Of a stretch of 61,195 nucleotides of DNA, positions 23,908 through 32,725 are shown piece by piece. The notes under the pieces are model-generated. The model saw only the letters and a program-made list of their open reading frames with translations, ran no database searches and was not told the origin of the DNA. Position 1 is the first letter of the stretch; each line of letters begins with the position of its first letter. The DNA is from Lachnospiraceae bacterium (GTDB lineage: Bacteria; Bacillota; Clostridia; Lachnospirales; Lachnospiraceae), in the NCBI GenBank assembly GCA_030524705.1, contig JAUNGD010000015.1, positions 1 to 61,195 on the forward strand. Direction: 5' to 3'. The position numbers and the translations under genes are program-made.

Positions 23908-25734
23908 TTATATTGCAAATCCTGCGTACTGCGTCATATATAATTCATAATATTTGCCCTTTTTATCCAGCAATTCATCGTGGCTGCCGCTTTCCACAAT
24001 TTCTCCGTGATCCATCACAACAATGAGGTCAGAATCCCGAATAGTGGAAAGGCGGTGGGCAATCACAATACTTGTTCTGTTTTTCATAATGAGCTGCATT
24101 GCATCCTGAATCGCTTTTTCCGTGCGCGTATCCACATTTGAAGTGGCTTCATCTAAAATCAAAATCCTCGGATCAGCCACAAAAGCCCGGGCAATGGCAA
24201 GCAGCTGGCGCTGTCCCTGGCTGATATTTTCCCCTGCTCCGGTCAGAAGAGTGTCATATCCCTGCGGCAGCTTTTGCAGCATATCCTCGCAGCGGCTCAT
24301 TTCCATTGCCTTCTGAATCTGTATATCAGCAGCATCCTCATTTCCGTATTTCAGATTGTTCCGAATCGTATCTGAAAACAGCACCGTATCCTGCAAAACA
24401 ATGGCAACATTCCTCCGCAGGCTGTCCCGGGAAATAGCTCGGAGGTTTTGCCGGTTGATAAAAATGTCACCCTTGTCAATATCGTAAAACCGCATCAAAA
24501 GGTTTACGATTGTCGTCTTGCCGCTGCCTGTTGCGCCAACGAGCGCCACTTTCTTTCCGGAAGGCACTTTCAGGGTAAAATCGTGGATGACCGGATGCTC
24601 CGGCACATACGAAAACTGTACATTTTGGAATGTAACCGTCATATTTTCCGTCTCGTCAAGCTTCTCTCCGGTTTTATCTTCATTTTTTTCATCCAGCACC
24701 ATGAATACACGCTCCGCACCGGCAATTGCAGTTTGAAACTGACCGTAAATCTGGGCAATTTCATTAATAGGGCGGCTAAACTGCTTGGCATAGACGATAA
24801 AGGCAGAGATCACCCCCACGGAAATCATCCCGTGGACGGAAAAATATCCGCCGAAAGCCGCAATCAAAACAAACCCTATATTCCCGATGCAATTCATAAC
24901 CGGCCCCATCACCCCACTGAAAATATCTGTTTTGATTCCGGCCTTTGTCAGAGAATCCGCCGTCTGACAAAAGCTCTCTGTTGTAATGTCCTGATGATTG
25001 TAGGCCACCACTGTATGATAGCCGGAAATCATTTCCTCTGCAGTACCGTTAAGCTGCCCTAACAGCATCTGCCGTTTCCTCGAAAACCTGCGGACCTTAC
25101 CTGAGAGTACTTTTGTGGCAAACACTGTCAATACAACCGTTACACAGCTAAGGAACGCAAGCTGCCAGCAGTACCACAGCATGATCGACATGGTACCAAT
25201 GATAGTTAAAACGCCCGAAAACAAAGACGGCAGGGATTGTGAAATGGTTGTAGAAATATTTTCAATGTCATTGGTCATCCTACTCATAACATCGCCATGG
25301 GAATGGGTGTCTAAATAACAAACCGGCAAATCAACGATTTTTCCAAACAATTCTTCGCGCATCTGCCTCACGATGCGCTGGCTGAGCTTTGCACTAAACA
25401 GTCCCTGCAGCAGCTGACTTCCGCTGTAAAGCAGATAGGTGCCAAGCATGAAAATCAGGGTCAGCGAAAGGCTGCCCGTTTTTGTTCCCGCTATAATATC
25501 AATAGCATTGCTTTGTAAGCTGGGAGCATAAACACCGCATAGAGTTCCAAAGATCACAACGGCAAGCATACAAATGACCATGGTTTTCTCATGTACAAAA
25601 TAAGTAATGATTCTTTTTATCGTTGCACCGACCTTCTCGGCATGCTGTACCTCTCCAAAGCGTTCCCGGCGGTTCATACCCGGAATATTCCGCTCTTCCA
25701 GCTTCCGCTCACTATGCACATTCATTTTTTTCAT
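23908..25734 (-). CDS. ABC exporter, permease fused to ATPase (second subunit)
   Basis: 608 residues from ATG 25734; an ATG 9 bases further on (25725) is also well placed after GGAGAGGGGG. Six-TM exporter domain (about residues 60-330), then ATPase with Walker A GATGSGKTT, Q-loop, signature NISQGQRQLLAIARAF, Walker B ILILDEATSNVD and H-loop IVIAHRLSTI. Canonical catalytic Glu is present. It overlaps the first subunit by 23 bases, and the two form a BmrCD/LmrCD-like heterodimeric multidrug exporter. Confidence 0.93.
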   Translation of the reverse strand: MKKMNVHSERKLEERNIPGMNRRERFGEVQHAEKVGATIKRIITYFVHEKTMVICMLAVVIFGTLCGVYAPSLQSNAIDIIAGTKTGSLSLTLIFMLGTYLLYSGSQLLQGLFSAKLSQRIVRQMREELFGKIVDLPVCYLDTHSHGDVMSRMTNDIENISTTISQSLPSLFSGVLTIIGTMSIMLWYCWQLAFLSCVTVVLTVFATKVLSGKVRRFSRKRQMLLGQLNGTAEEMISGYHTVVAYNHQDITTESFCQTADSLTKAGIKTDIFSGVMGPVMNCIGNIGFVLIAAFGGYFSVHGMISVGVISAFIVYAKQFSRPINEIAQIYGQFQTAIAGAERVFMVLDEKNEDKTGEKLDETENMTVTFQNVQFSYVPEHPVIHDFTLKVPSGKKVALVGATGSGKTTIVNLLMRFYDIDKGDIFINRQNLRAISRDSLRRNVAIVLQDTVLFSDTIRNNLKYGNEDAADIQIQKAMEMSRCEDMLQKLPQGYDTLLTGAGENISQGQRQLLAIARAFVADPRILILDEATSNVDTRTEKAIQDAMQLIMKNRTSIVIAHRLSTIRDSDLIVVMDHGEIVESGSHDELLDKKGKYYELYMTQYAGFAI

Positions 25735-27460
25735 CCCCCTCTCCAATCTGAGAGTGATAAATGTCCTGATATACCGCACAGGATTCCAGAAGCTCCTCAT
25801 GAGAGCCGCAGGCAATAATCCTTCCACTTTCCAAAACAACAATTCTGTCAGCGCTGCGTACAGAAGCAATCCTCTGAGCAATAATAATTTTTGTACTTTG
25901 AGGATTTGACTTTTTCAGCGCCGTATACAAATTTGCTTCTGTTTTCAGGTCGAGTGCGCTGGTGGAATCATCAAAAATCAGGATTTCTGCCGGCTTCAAT
26001 ACGGCTCTTGCGATGGAAATACGCTGTTTCTGACCGCCGGACAAGCTCATACCGCGCTGGGCCACAGCAGTATGATAGCTTTCCGGCATTGAAGAAATGA
26101 ACTCATCGGCCTGCGCTGTAACCGCGGCTTCTTTCATTGCCTCTGCCGGCGCCCCCGGTGCCCCCCAGGCAATGTTATCTCTGATTGTCATACTAAACAG
26201 CTCACTTTTCTGCAGCACCACCGCAATCTTTTCCCGTAATGCCTTTTGCCTGTATTCACGCACATCAACGCCATCCACGAGCACAGTCCCCTCCGCAGCA
26301 TCATAAAACCGGGGAATCAGATTGACCAGCGAAGTTTTCCCACACCCGGTTGCCCCCAGAATAGCAAGTGTTTCCCCAGAATGCACTTTCAGATTAATGT
26401 GATCAAGTATAATTTGACTGCTGCCGGGATAGGAAAAGGATACATCACGGAATTCAATTTCTCCGTGCTGCCTGGTAGAGCCATCAAAGGTACCGTCCTG
26501 CAATTCCGGTTCATTTTGCAAAATTTCTTTCACACGCTTCCAGGAAGCAATCCCCCTGGAAATATTCTGGAACAGTAAAACCAGCATGAGAATTCCATTT
26601 AGAAGCTGTGTCGTATAAGTAATAGCCGCCATGATACACCCCGGCGTTGTCCCTCCGCTTCCTGCCTCAAAGGAACCAACCAGCAGAATAACCGCCACCA
26701 CAATATACATCAGAGCATTAATTACAGGATTCATAAAGGCGAAAATTACCAGTATGTGCAGCTGTGTTTTGATAAGCTCACCGTTTGCTTTTCCAAATCG
26801 TGCCTTCTCATACATTTCCCGGACACAGGACTTAATCATCCGAATACCGGACACATCCTCCTGCATGATGGCATTGATAGAATCCAGCTGCTTCTGCAAT
26901 TTGGTGAACATCGGGTTGGCCTTTGCCATACAGAACACAAGACAGCCGACAATTAGAGGAAAAGCACACATTACAATCAGACCAAAATCCCGATTTAGTT
27001 GAAACATGCAATACATACTCCCAAACATAAGCATGGAAGTCCGAATCATACCACGCACAAACTGGGATACAAAGTTCTGCACCTGTGTAATGTCATTGGT
27101 CACCCTCGTCACAAGAGAACCTGTTCCAAACTGGTCGAGTTGTGGAAAGGAAAAGGTCATGATCCGGCGGAAACAATCCTTTCGAATCTCGTTTCCGATA
27201 TTCTGTCCGGACATGTGCACAAACACGTTGTTCAGCGCACCGCAAAAACCGCCAAACAGGACAAGCCCAATCATTTGAATCCCCAGCTTCCAAATCAGCC
27301 TCAGGTCTCCGGCACCGCCATTTTTTAAGCCCAGCACACCATCATCCACGATCCGGCTCATAATCTCCGGCTGAACCAAATCCATTGTCACCTCACCGAT
27401 CATAAAAAGGCCCGCAAGTATTGCAAAGGGGAGATATGGCCTGATATACTTCCACATCAT
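25712..27460 (-). CDS. ABC exporter, permease fused to ATPase (first subunit)
   Basis: 582 residues. TM domain (PYLPFAILAGLFMIGEVTMDLVQP and following), ATPase with Walker A GATGCGKTS, signature MSLSGGQKQRISIARAVL, and Walker B ILIFDDSTSALD. The residue after Walker B is D-S rather than E-A, so this is the degenerate site of an asymmetric heterodimer, as in BmrC/TM287. H-loop also altered (IIIAQRIASV, Q for H). The start follows the MarR stop directly (TAAATG). Confidence 0.93.
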   Translation of the reverse strand: MMWKYIRPYLPFAILAGLFMIGEVTMDLVQPEIMSRIVDDGVLGLKNGGAGDLRLIWKLGIQMIGLVLFGGFCGALNNVFVHMSGQNIGNEIRKDCFRRIMTFSFPQLDQFGTGSLVTRVTNDITQVQNFVSQFVRGMIRTSMLMFGSMYCMFQLNRDFGLIVMCAFPLIVGCLVFCMAKANPMFTKLQKQLDSINAIMQEDVSGIRMIKSCVREMYEKARFGKANGELIKTQLHILVIFAFMNPVINALMYIVVAVILLVGSFEAGSGGTTPGCIMAAITYTTQLLNGILMLVLLFQNISRGIASWKRVKEILQNEPELQDGTFDGSTRQHGEIEFRDVSFSYPGSSQIILDHINLKVHSGETLAILGATGCGKTSLVNLIPRFYDAAEGTVLVDGVDVREYRQKALREKIAVVLQKSELFSMTIRDNIAWGAPGAPAEAMKEAAVTAQADEFISSMPESYHTAVAQRGMSLSGGQKQRISIARAVLKPAEILIFDDSTSALDLKTEANLYTALKKSNPQSTKIIIAQRIASVRSADRIVVLESGRIIACGSHEELLESCAVYQDIYHSQIGEGDEKNECA

Positions 27461-28036
27461 TTATTCATCTCTGTGACGGTGCATCTCTTCGTCATGCCCG
27501 TGGCCTTTATGATGATGCTTGTGCGGTCCGTGGTTTTCTCCCATATCCTGATACCGCTGTTTCCAGTCTGTATTTACTTTTTCAAGCAGGGACAGCAATT
27601 CTTCCTTTTCATCTTCAGACAGACAGGAAAACATTTGTTCATGACGTTGTTTTCGCTCTTTTCGCGCTTCTTCTGCTGCTGTTTTTCCAGTCCCAGTAAG
27701 ATCAATATTTATTGTTCTGCGGTCTGCTTCATTCGGGGTACGTTTGATGTAACCGGCATCTTCCAATTTTGCGATCACCTCACTGGCAGATCCTGGCTGT
27801 ATTCCCAGACGTTCCGTAAGCTCTTTCTGGGTAACACTTCCGCCGATTTCACTCAAAACAATCAAAATACGTTTTTGGCTTCCCCTGCCCTCATATAAAA
27901 AACGCATCGTGTGACTCAAATCACGTAAATTAAGAATGAGCTTATCATTCCTGTCAGCGGCGTTATCATGCATTTTCCGCCGCATGAAAATTTCTTTACG
28001 ATTATTCTGATCGCTATGATCTCTACGATCTCTCAT
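27461..28036 (-). CDS. MarR-family repressor with His-rich tail
   Basis: 191 residues, GGAGGAAG before ATG 28036. Winged helix at about residues 45-120: SVTQKELTERLGIQPGSASEVIAKLEDAGYIKRTPNEADRR, the wing carrying the usual DRR. After the dimerisation helix (DEKEELLSLLEKVNTDWKQRY) comes an unusual tail GPHKHHHKGHGHDEEMHRHRDE. The tail could bind Zn, Ni or Cu and make this a metal-influenced MarR. It is first in the operon with the ABC exporter, and its promoter is flanked by two AGGTACCT palindromes. Confidence 0.92.
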   Translation of the reverse strand: MRDRRDHSDQNNRKEIFMRRKMHDNAADRNDKLILNLRDLSHTMRFLYEGRGSQKRILIVLSEIGGSVTQKELTERLGIQPGSASEVIAKLEDAGYIKRTPNEADRRTINIDLTGTGKTAAEEARKERKQRHEQMFSCLSEDEKEELLSLLEKVNTDWKQRYQDMGENHGPHKHHHKGHGHDEEMHRHRDE

Positions 28037-28078
28037 ATTCCGACTTCCTCCTTAAAATGTATTTGCCTATAAATATTT

Positions 28079-28126
28079 AGGTACCTTGATATTTTACTCT
28101 TCTCATTCCGAATTGTCAAGGTACCT
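28079..28126 (-). promoter_or_regulatory. MarR operon promoter flanked by two identical palindromes
   Basis: -35 TTGACA (28114-28119), 17-base spacer, -10 TAAAAT (28091-28096). AGGTACCT occurs at 28119-28126, touching the -35, and at 28079-28086, just downstream of the -10, with exactly 40 bp between centres. Together they also form a larger inverted repeat (AGGTACCTTGA...TCAAGGTACCT). Likely autorepression by the MarR protein through two sites on one DNA face. Confidence 0.85.
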
Positions 28127-28145
28127 TATTTTTTTCTTTTCCAAT

Positions 28146-28177
28146 AAAAAAGCAACAAACATTTTGTCTGTTGCTTT
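28146..28177 (-). terminator. Terminator of the methyltransferase gene
   Basis: AAAAAGCAACA...TGTTGCTTTTT, a stem with T-run on the minus strand about 15 bases beyond the methyltransferase stop; symmetrical A/T flanks allow bidirectional use. Confidence 0.8.
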
Positions 28178-28191
28178 TTATCATCTGAATT

Positions 28192-28809
28192 CTATCTTTC
28201 AAAATCTATTTGAACTAATTTTTTCCCATCCGGCAGTATACGTTCCGCCGTTTTGATTGTATGATAGCCAATTTCAAACATGGCTTTCTCTAATGCCTGT
28301 TCCTCCATCTGATGATGTACCTGATCCAGTCCGTCAAATACATGTAAATACGGCGAATCTGATACCCAGCTATCTTCCATATTAATCTGGATAATGCACG
28401 AAACATAGTTCGGAGCCACACGTTGAATCGCTTTCTGAAAACATTCATAACCGATATACTCAATCAACAGATTCGCGATAACCAACTCTGCTTTTGGCAG
28501 CTTGTCCGTTTCATTTATTAAATTGATACACAGACATTGTAAAAGCCCGTCTAAATCCGGGTATCTGTGAATAACTTCTTCCAAATAGGCGGAATTTATG
28601 TCTATTCCATATACTTTTTCAAATTTATTCTTTTGGATATGTTCAAGACCGTTTCCGCCTGCAATACCTAATATCATTACACTGGAAACGGAATATGCAT
28701 CAAACTGGCCCTTCATCATTTCATTCATAGCCTGAAGCTGTCTGACAGAATCAAGCTTCATATGATTTTCATAATCCGCCAATGGAATTTCTTCCCATGG
28801 ATTTTTCAT
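28192..28809 (-). CDS. Class I SAM-dependent methyltransferase
   Basis: 205 residues, GAGGTGAG before ATG 28809. SAM-binding motif I VMILGIAGGNGLEHI (about residues 44-58), acidic loop VYGIDINSAYLEEV, and motif AELVIANLLIEYIG where the catalytic-site loop usually lies. No extra domain reveals the substrate. Single-gene unit with its own terminator, between the MarR operon and a kinase-like fragment. Confidence 0.85.
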   Translation of the reverse strand: MKNPWEEIPLADYENHMKLDSVRQLQAMNEMMKGQFDAYSVSSVMILGIAGGNGLEHIQKNKFEKVYGIDINSAYLEEVIHRYPDLDGLLQCLCINLINETDKLPKAELVIANLLIEYIGYECFQKAIQRVAPNYVSCIIQINMEDSWVSDSPYLHVFDGLDQVHHQMEEQALEKAMFEIGYHTIKTAERILPDGKKLVQIDFER

Positions 28810-28908
28810 TTTCTCACCTCATCAGATTTCGATTTTGCCATATCTTCAATTTCTAAGCTTCCAGCATTAATGAATATATGTCGTTTTTCCCATAAACGGC
28901 ATTTTGAA

Positions 28909-29340
28909 TCATGAATGTTCTTCTACATATTTCATAAATTCAGGAGTCTTTGACCAATATTTAACTCCCCAGTTCTCAAAATTCCATTCCTCCATGTACT
29001 CGTTACATTCAAAATTAACATAACATATTTCTCCATTCTGTACAACAAAATTTGTCGGAAAGTAATCTATGTTCGTATGTGCAGCATACAATAGCACGCA
29101 CATACTATGTAACTGGTCAACATAGGCGGGAGTCATCTTATCCTGCAAAATTAATTCGTAAATCGTATCACCATCTATATATTCTTTTAGGATACGCTCG
29201 TTTTCTATATCAACATCAATCATGATCTCGTTCGTAACTAACCTCAAATGTACCCCTTCCACAACTTCCGGTTCTTGTCTGTTTTTCTGCATTTCCAATA
29301 TAACATATGGAATCTTCCTCAAAATACTTGCTTCATCCAT
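28909..29340 (-). CDS. Kinase-like fold C-terminal fragment
   Basis: 143 residues from ATG 29340, which overlaps the MATE gene's end by 22 bases. The segment ILKEYIDGDTIYELIL resembles the hinge of aminoglycoside/Bud32-type kinases. HTNIDYFPTNFVVQNGEICYVNFECNEY resembles the catalytic and metal-binding loops, with Asn of PTNF and acidic ECNE in place of DFG. The ATP-binding N-lobe is absent, since the upstream sequence belongs to the MATE protein. Either a truncated gene or a naturally short pseudokinase; I favour truncation. Confidence 0.6.
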   Translation of the reverse strand: MDEASILRKIPYVILEMQKNRQEPEVVEGVHLRLVTNEIMIDVDIENERILKEYIDGDTIYELILQDKMTPAYVDQLHSMCVLLYAAHTNIDYFPTNFVVQNGEICYVNFECNEYMEEWNFENWGVKYWSKTPEFMKYVEEHS

Positions 29341-30692
29341 GCTTTTTTCCGAAAAATCACAAATGAAATCCCTAACCGTACGCACTCTTCCATGGACAAA
29401 ATAAAGTATACATATGCGATCGGCAGCTTCCACACAAACGCCGACAGCAGAGCAAGAGGCACTCCAAAGAGCCATGTCCCGATGATATCCACCCACATAA
29501 TATATTCCGTCTTACCGCCGCTGCGGATGATACCTCCGCCCAATATCATATTCTGAACCTTGACGGGAGAAACCACTGCAAATACAATCAAAAGATTCCG
29601 CGTCATCAACTGCACCGAAGGTTCTACCTTGTAAATCCTCACATAAAAAGGACTGATCAGGAGCAGCAGCAGAGATAAAAGCAGGGAACCAATAAATCCG
29701 TACTTCATCAGCCTCTTTGAATCCCCATACGCTTTCTCATATTGGTTACCGCCAAGGAGTTTACCGGTCAGGATGCCTGCCGCCTGCGACAAGCCGCTTA
29801 ATGCCCCAATTACAAGTGTCTGAACCGGTACGGTCATGGTCATTGCCGCGCAGGCATCCGTTCCCATATTTCCGTAAACCGCGGCGTAAACATTTTCCCC
29901 CAGGCTCCACATAAACTCACAAATCAGCATGGGCCCGATAATGCCCAGATACTGCCCTCCATAGCCGCCTTTCGAAAAAGATTGCCGCATCAGCCTCTTT
30001 CCTTTTTCCTGCCTTCCTTTTATCCACTTTGTTTCCTGGCTGCCGATATATCCCATGAAGAAAATGAGAAGGACCACGCAGGAAATCAACTGAGCCGCCG
30101 CCGTTGCCAGTGCAGCTCCCCTTACCCCCATGGCAGGAAAAATTCCTTTTCCGAAAATCAGGAGATAATTTAATCCAGTATTCATAAATAATGCAAAGAT
30201 GCTAGCATATAACGGCATTTTTGCCGCTTCCATACAGCGAAACATAGTTGTCACCATGGAGCTGACGGCCATAGGCAAAAAAGAAAGCGAAAAAATACGG
30301 AGATAATCAGATGCCAGCTTCCTGGTAATCTCATCTTTTGTATAAAGCCCAATAATTTCTTCCGAAAATATCATACATGGAAACATAAACAGTATTGCCA
30401 ATCCCATGGACAATCCCATATTTATAAAAAAACTCCGGCTGACTGCCTCCTCATCCTTTGCGCCCATATATTGGGAAATCATAATTCCGGCAGCAGCGGC
30501 AATGGCCGCCAGGATAACAGAATAGAGGGAAGCAAATTTTCCTCCAAGACCGATTCCTGCAATACTGCCGCTTCCAAGCTGCCCGATCATTACCTGGTCA
30601 ATCACGCTGAAGGAAGACTGAAGCAGCGACTGTAAGGTTACAGGCAAGGCTATTTTTAATACGGCGCGGCCAAATTCCTTTTGTCCTTCCAT
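29319..30692 (-). CDS. MATE-family efflux transporter
   Basis: 457 residues from ATG 30692 (GAGGAG about 10 bases upstream, inside the end of the LacI gene); the ATG at 30710 is too close to that site. Twelve hydrophobic segments; typical opening FGRAVLKIALPVTLQSLLQSSFSVIDQVMIGQLG and a second half starting YLGIIGPMLICEFMWSLGENVYAAVYG. Exports drugs or metabolites against Na+ or H+. It follows the LacI-type regulator without a gap (stop at 30697-30699), so it is probably the regulator's main target. Confidence 0.92.
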   Translation of the reverse strand: MEGQKEFGRAVLKIALPVTLQSLLQSSFSVIDQVMIGQLGSGSIAGIGLGGKFASLYSVILAAIAAAAGIMISQYMGAKDEEAVSRSFFINMGLSMGLAILFMFPCMIFSEEIIGLYTKDEITRKLASDYLRIFSLSFLPMAVSSMVTTMFRCMEAAKMPLYASIFALFMNTGLNYLLIFGKGIFPAMGVRGAALATAAAQLISCVVLLIFFMGYIGSQETKWIKGRQEKGKRLMRQSFSKGGYGGQYLGIIGPMLICEFMWSLGENVYAAVYGNMGTDACAAMTMTVPVQTLVIGALSGLSQAAGILTGKLLGGNQYEKAYGDSKRLMKYGFIGSLLLSLLLLLISPFYVRIYKVEPSVQLMTRNLLIVFAVVSPVKVQNMILGGGIIRSGGKTEYIMWVDIIGTWLFGVPLALLSAFVWKLPIAYVYFILSMEECVRLGISFVIFRKKAWMKQVF

Positions 30693-30696
30693 CCCT

Positions 30697-31722
30697 TTAC
30701 GTCTCCTCATTTCGTTTTTTCACACTTTGACGTTCCACAAGAAACACCGGCAGTCTCATAGCAGAAGGTTCTGCCGTATTATTTTTCAGTTTCTGCAGCA
30801 TGGTAACCGCATGTTTTGCCCGAAGGCTCACATCCTGCCTGACCGTAGTCAGCTCCGGAACACAGTAAGTACAGATTGGACTGTCATCAAACCCCACGAT
30901 GGAAATATCCTCCGGTATTTTTATCCCCCGCTCCTGCAAAAAGTGCATTAATTCAACCGCGTAATAATCCGAAACTGCAAAAACCGCAGTATATTTCAAA
31001 ACCTCCTCTATCCGCTCCCCGTAAAACCGCATCCGCGCTTCTTTTTGAAAGGGTATCTGTAAAAAACTCACCGATCCGGCCCCCATTGCCTCAGTACAGC
31101 CATCCATACGCTCCGAATCCGTGCAGATGAAATTGTCAGAAACACAGAGCACCTTTTCATGGCCCATGCGCTTCAGGTACGCTCCCACCTGGTATCCGCC
31201 GCCATGGTTATCCAGCGTCAGATTACAGATCCCCCTGGTCTCCTGAAAATATCCATCATATACCACAAAGGGAATCCGAATGGAATCCCGCAGTTTTCTG
31301 TAATCCTGTTCACAAAATCCCATCAGCACCAGTCCATCCATATTCCACATGGATGCAAAACGGGCAATCTCATCCCACTGTGTCATAGTCTTGATCATCA
31401 TAAAATAGCCCGCCTCATCGATCTGCTTCGATAATTCATTTATGGCAGATGAAATAAACCCGTCCTCCAGAACACGGCCCTCGTACTTTTCATGATCATT
31501 TACTACAATGCCAATGATTCTGGAATTATTCTGGGCCAGCAAGATACCGGCCATACTGGGAATATAACCTCTCTTTTCCAAAAGCTCCTGCACCCGTTTT
31601 ACGGTCTCCTCAGATACCTTTCCTGTTTTTCCATGAATCACATAAGAAACAGCTGCGGTACTAAGCCCCAGCTCCTCCGCAATATCCGATATCCTGATTC
31701 TATCATTCTCCACATGCCTCAT
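30697..31722 (-). CDS. LacI-family transcriptional regulator
   Basis: 341 residues taking ATG 31722; a GTG at 31713 is an alternative. N-terminal HTH IRISDIAEELGLSTAAVSYVIHGKTGKVSEETVKRVQELLEKRGYIPS with hinge helix AGILLAQNNSRIIGI. The periplasmic-binding-protein-like effector domain follows, ending EDISIVGFDDSPICTYCVPELTTVRQD. The ligand is unknown. It forms an operon with a MATE transporter, an unusual partner for LacI regulators, which mostly control sugar genes. Confidence 0.92.
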   Translation of the reverse strand: MRHVENDRIRISDIAEELGLSTAAVSYVIHGKTGKVSEETVKRVQELLEKRGYIPSMAGILLAQNNSRIIGIVVNDHEKYEGRVLEDGFISSAINELSKQIDEAGYFMMIKTMTQWDEIARFASMWNMDGLVLMGFCEQDYRKLRDSIRIPFVVYDGYFQETRGICNLTLDNHGGGYQVGAYLKRMGHEKVLCVSDNFICTDSERMDGCTEAMGAGSVSFLQIPFQKEARMRFYGERIEEVLKYTAVFAVSDYYAVELMHFLQERGIKIPEDISIVGFDDSPICTYCVPELTTVRQDVSLRAKHAVTMLQKLKNNTAEPSAMRLPVFLVERQSVKKRNEET

Positions 31723-31774
31723 CTCTTTTCTCAAGTCAAACTTCTTCCGGTTCCAAGCCCCTCTGTTCTTCTTT

Positions 31775-31803
31775 AGTATAATAATGCGCCCGGAATTTTT
31801 CAA
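31775..31803 (-). promoter_or_regulatory. Promoter of the LacI-MATE operon
   Basis: -35 TTGAAA (31798-31803), 17-base spacer, -10 TATACT (31775-31780), giving transcription from about 31768, consistent with the translation start at 31722. No clear LacI-type palindrome was spotted over it. Confidence 0.7.
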
Positions 31804-31907
31804 AAGTTAAACGCATAACCTGACACAAAAATGAAGCTTGATTTTTGTACATATTGTATATTTCTTTATCTGGGAGCCTTCCTGCTGCTTTACGCAGGAG
31901 CGCGCAC

Positions 31908-31960
31908 AAAAAGCTGCTGCAAAGCGCTCTTTTAAGTTTACGAGCACTCTGCAACAGCTT
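31908..31960 (-). terminator. Terminator of the CarD-family gene
   Basis: On the minus strand AAGCTGTTGCA pairs with TGCAGCAGCTT (11 bp, one wobble) and is followed by TTTTTG. It is 16 bases past the stop codon. Confidence 0.8.
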
Positions 31961-31975
31961 TCTACCATGATCACT

Positions 31976-32512
31976 TTATTTACAGTACATGAACTTTTTT
32001 CCAATTGTTTCTTTTTGCCGGATTCGTGAAGTAATATAGCTTTCCATATTATTCTTAGGAATCCCCAATAGCATGGATAATTCCGTATAAAGATTTTCCT
32101 CCGCAAGTCTCAGATAGCGTTCGTCTACGGCAGTCGCCTTTTTCCCTTGTTCCATCCGTTTCTTGTCACGAAGATAAATGGTTTTAATGATGCGGATCAG
32201 TTCCCTGCAATCGCAGCTTTGAATGCACTCCTTATATTTTTCTTCTCTGAGTTTATCATTGGCAATATCCATGGGATCAATCTCTGGAATTTCCTCAATC
32301 AGTTCTTCTGCCTCTCTTTTCGATATTACTTTCCTGATTATCTTCTTTTGATTATCCACCGGGATAAAAATCTTACTTTCAGTCCTGCTTTCCGGACGAA
32401 GAATATAATATATTCGATCTTTTGGAATTCCAGCTATATTTATAGTTGTCACCCCCTCAACACAACAGATTCCAGTGCTTCCGTAAATAACATAATCCCC
32501 TTTTTCAAACAT
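31976..32512 (-). CDS. CarD/CdnL-family RNA polymerase-interacting regulator
   Basis: 178 residues from ATG 32512. The N-terminal CarD_TRCF RNAP-interacting domain is MFEKGDYVIYGSTGICCVEGVTTINI, followed by YYILRPESRTESKIFIPVDN. The C-terminal helical DNA-binding domain (about residues 75-165) includes ELIRIIKTIYLRDKKRMEQGKK and DERYLRLAEENLYTELSMLLGIP. CarD proteins stabilise open complexes at promoters. Single gene with terminator; start chosen where the CarD domain begins. Confidence 0.92.
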   Translation of the reverse strand: MFEKGDYVIYGSTGICCVEGVTTINIAGIPKDRIYYILRPESRTESKIFIPVDNQKKIIRKVISKREAEELIEEIPEIDPMDIANDKLREEKYKECIQSCDCRELIRIIKTIYLRDKKRMEQGKKATAVDERYLRLAEENLYTELSMLLGIPKNNMESYITSRIRQKETIGKKFMYCK

Positions 32513-32725
32513 ACCTTCACATCCTTCCAATATTTTACTACAGTCTCCGACACAAGAATTCCCCACCAAATAATTCATCCGGACAAGGTGTTTTTGTATT
32601 ATAATTATATTCTAATTTTCCTCCTGCCGCAAAATAGAAATTTATCCATCTCAAAATTTCGTGAAAGATGCGCATCATATAACCCCCTGTGCATTATTTA
32701 TATTGCACAACAGCAGCTTCAAAAT

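Noticed and set aside
28079-28126. AGGTACCT as a mere restriction-site coincidence
   Set aside because: Two identical copies symmetrically flank a promoter of a MarR gene at a 40-bp interval, which chance explains poorly; kept as an operator candidate.
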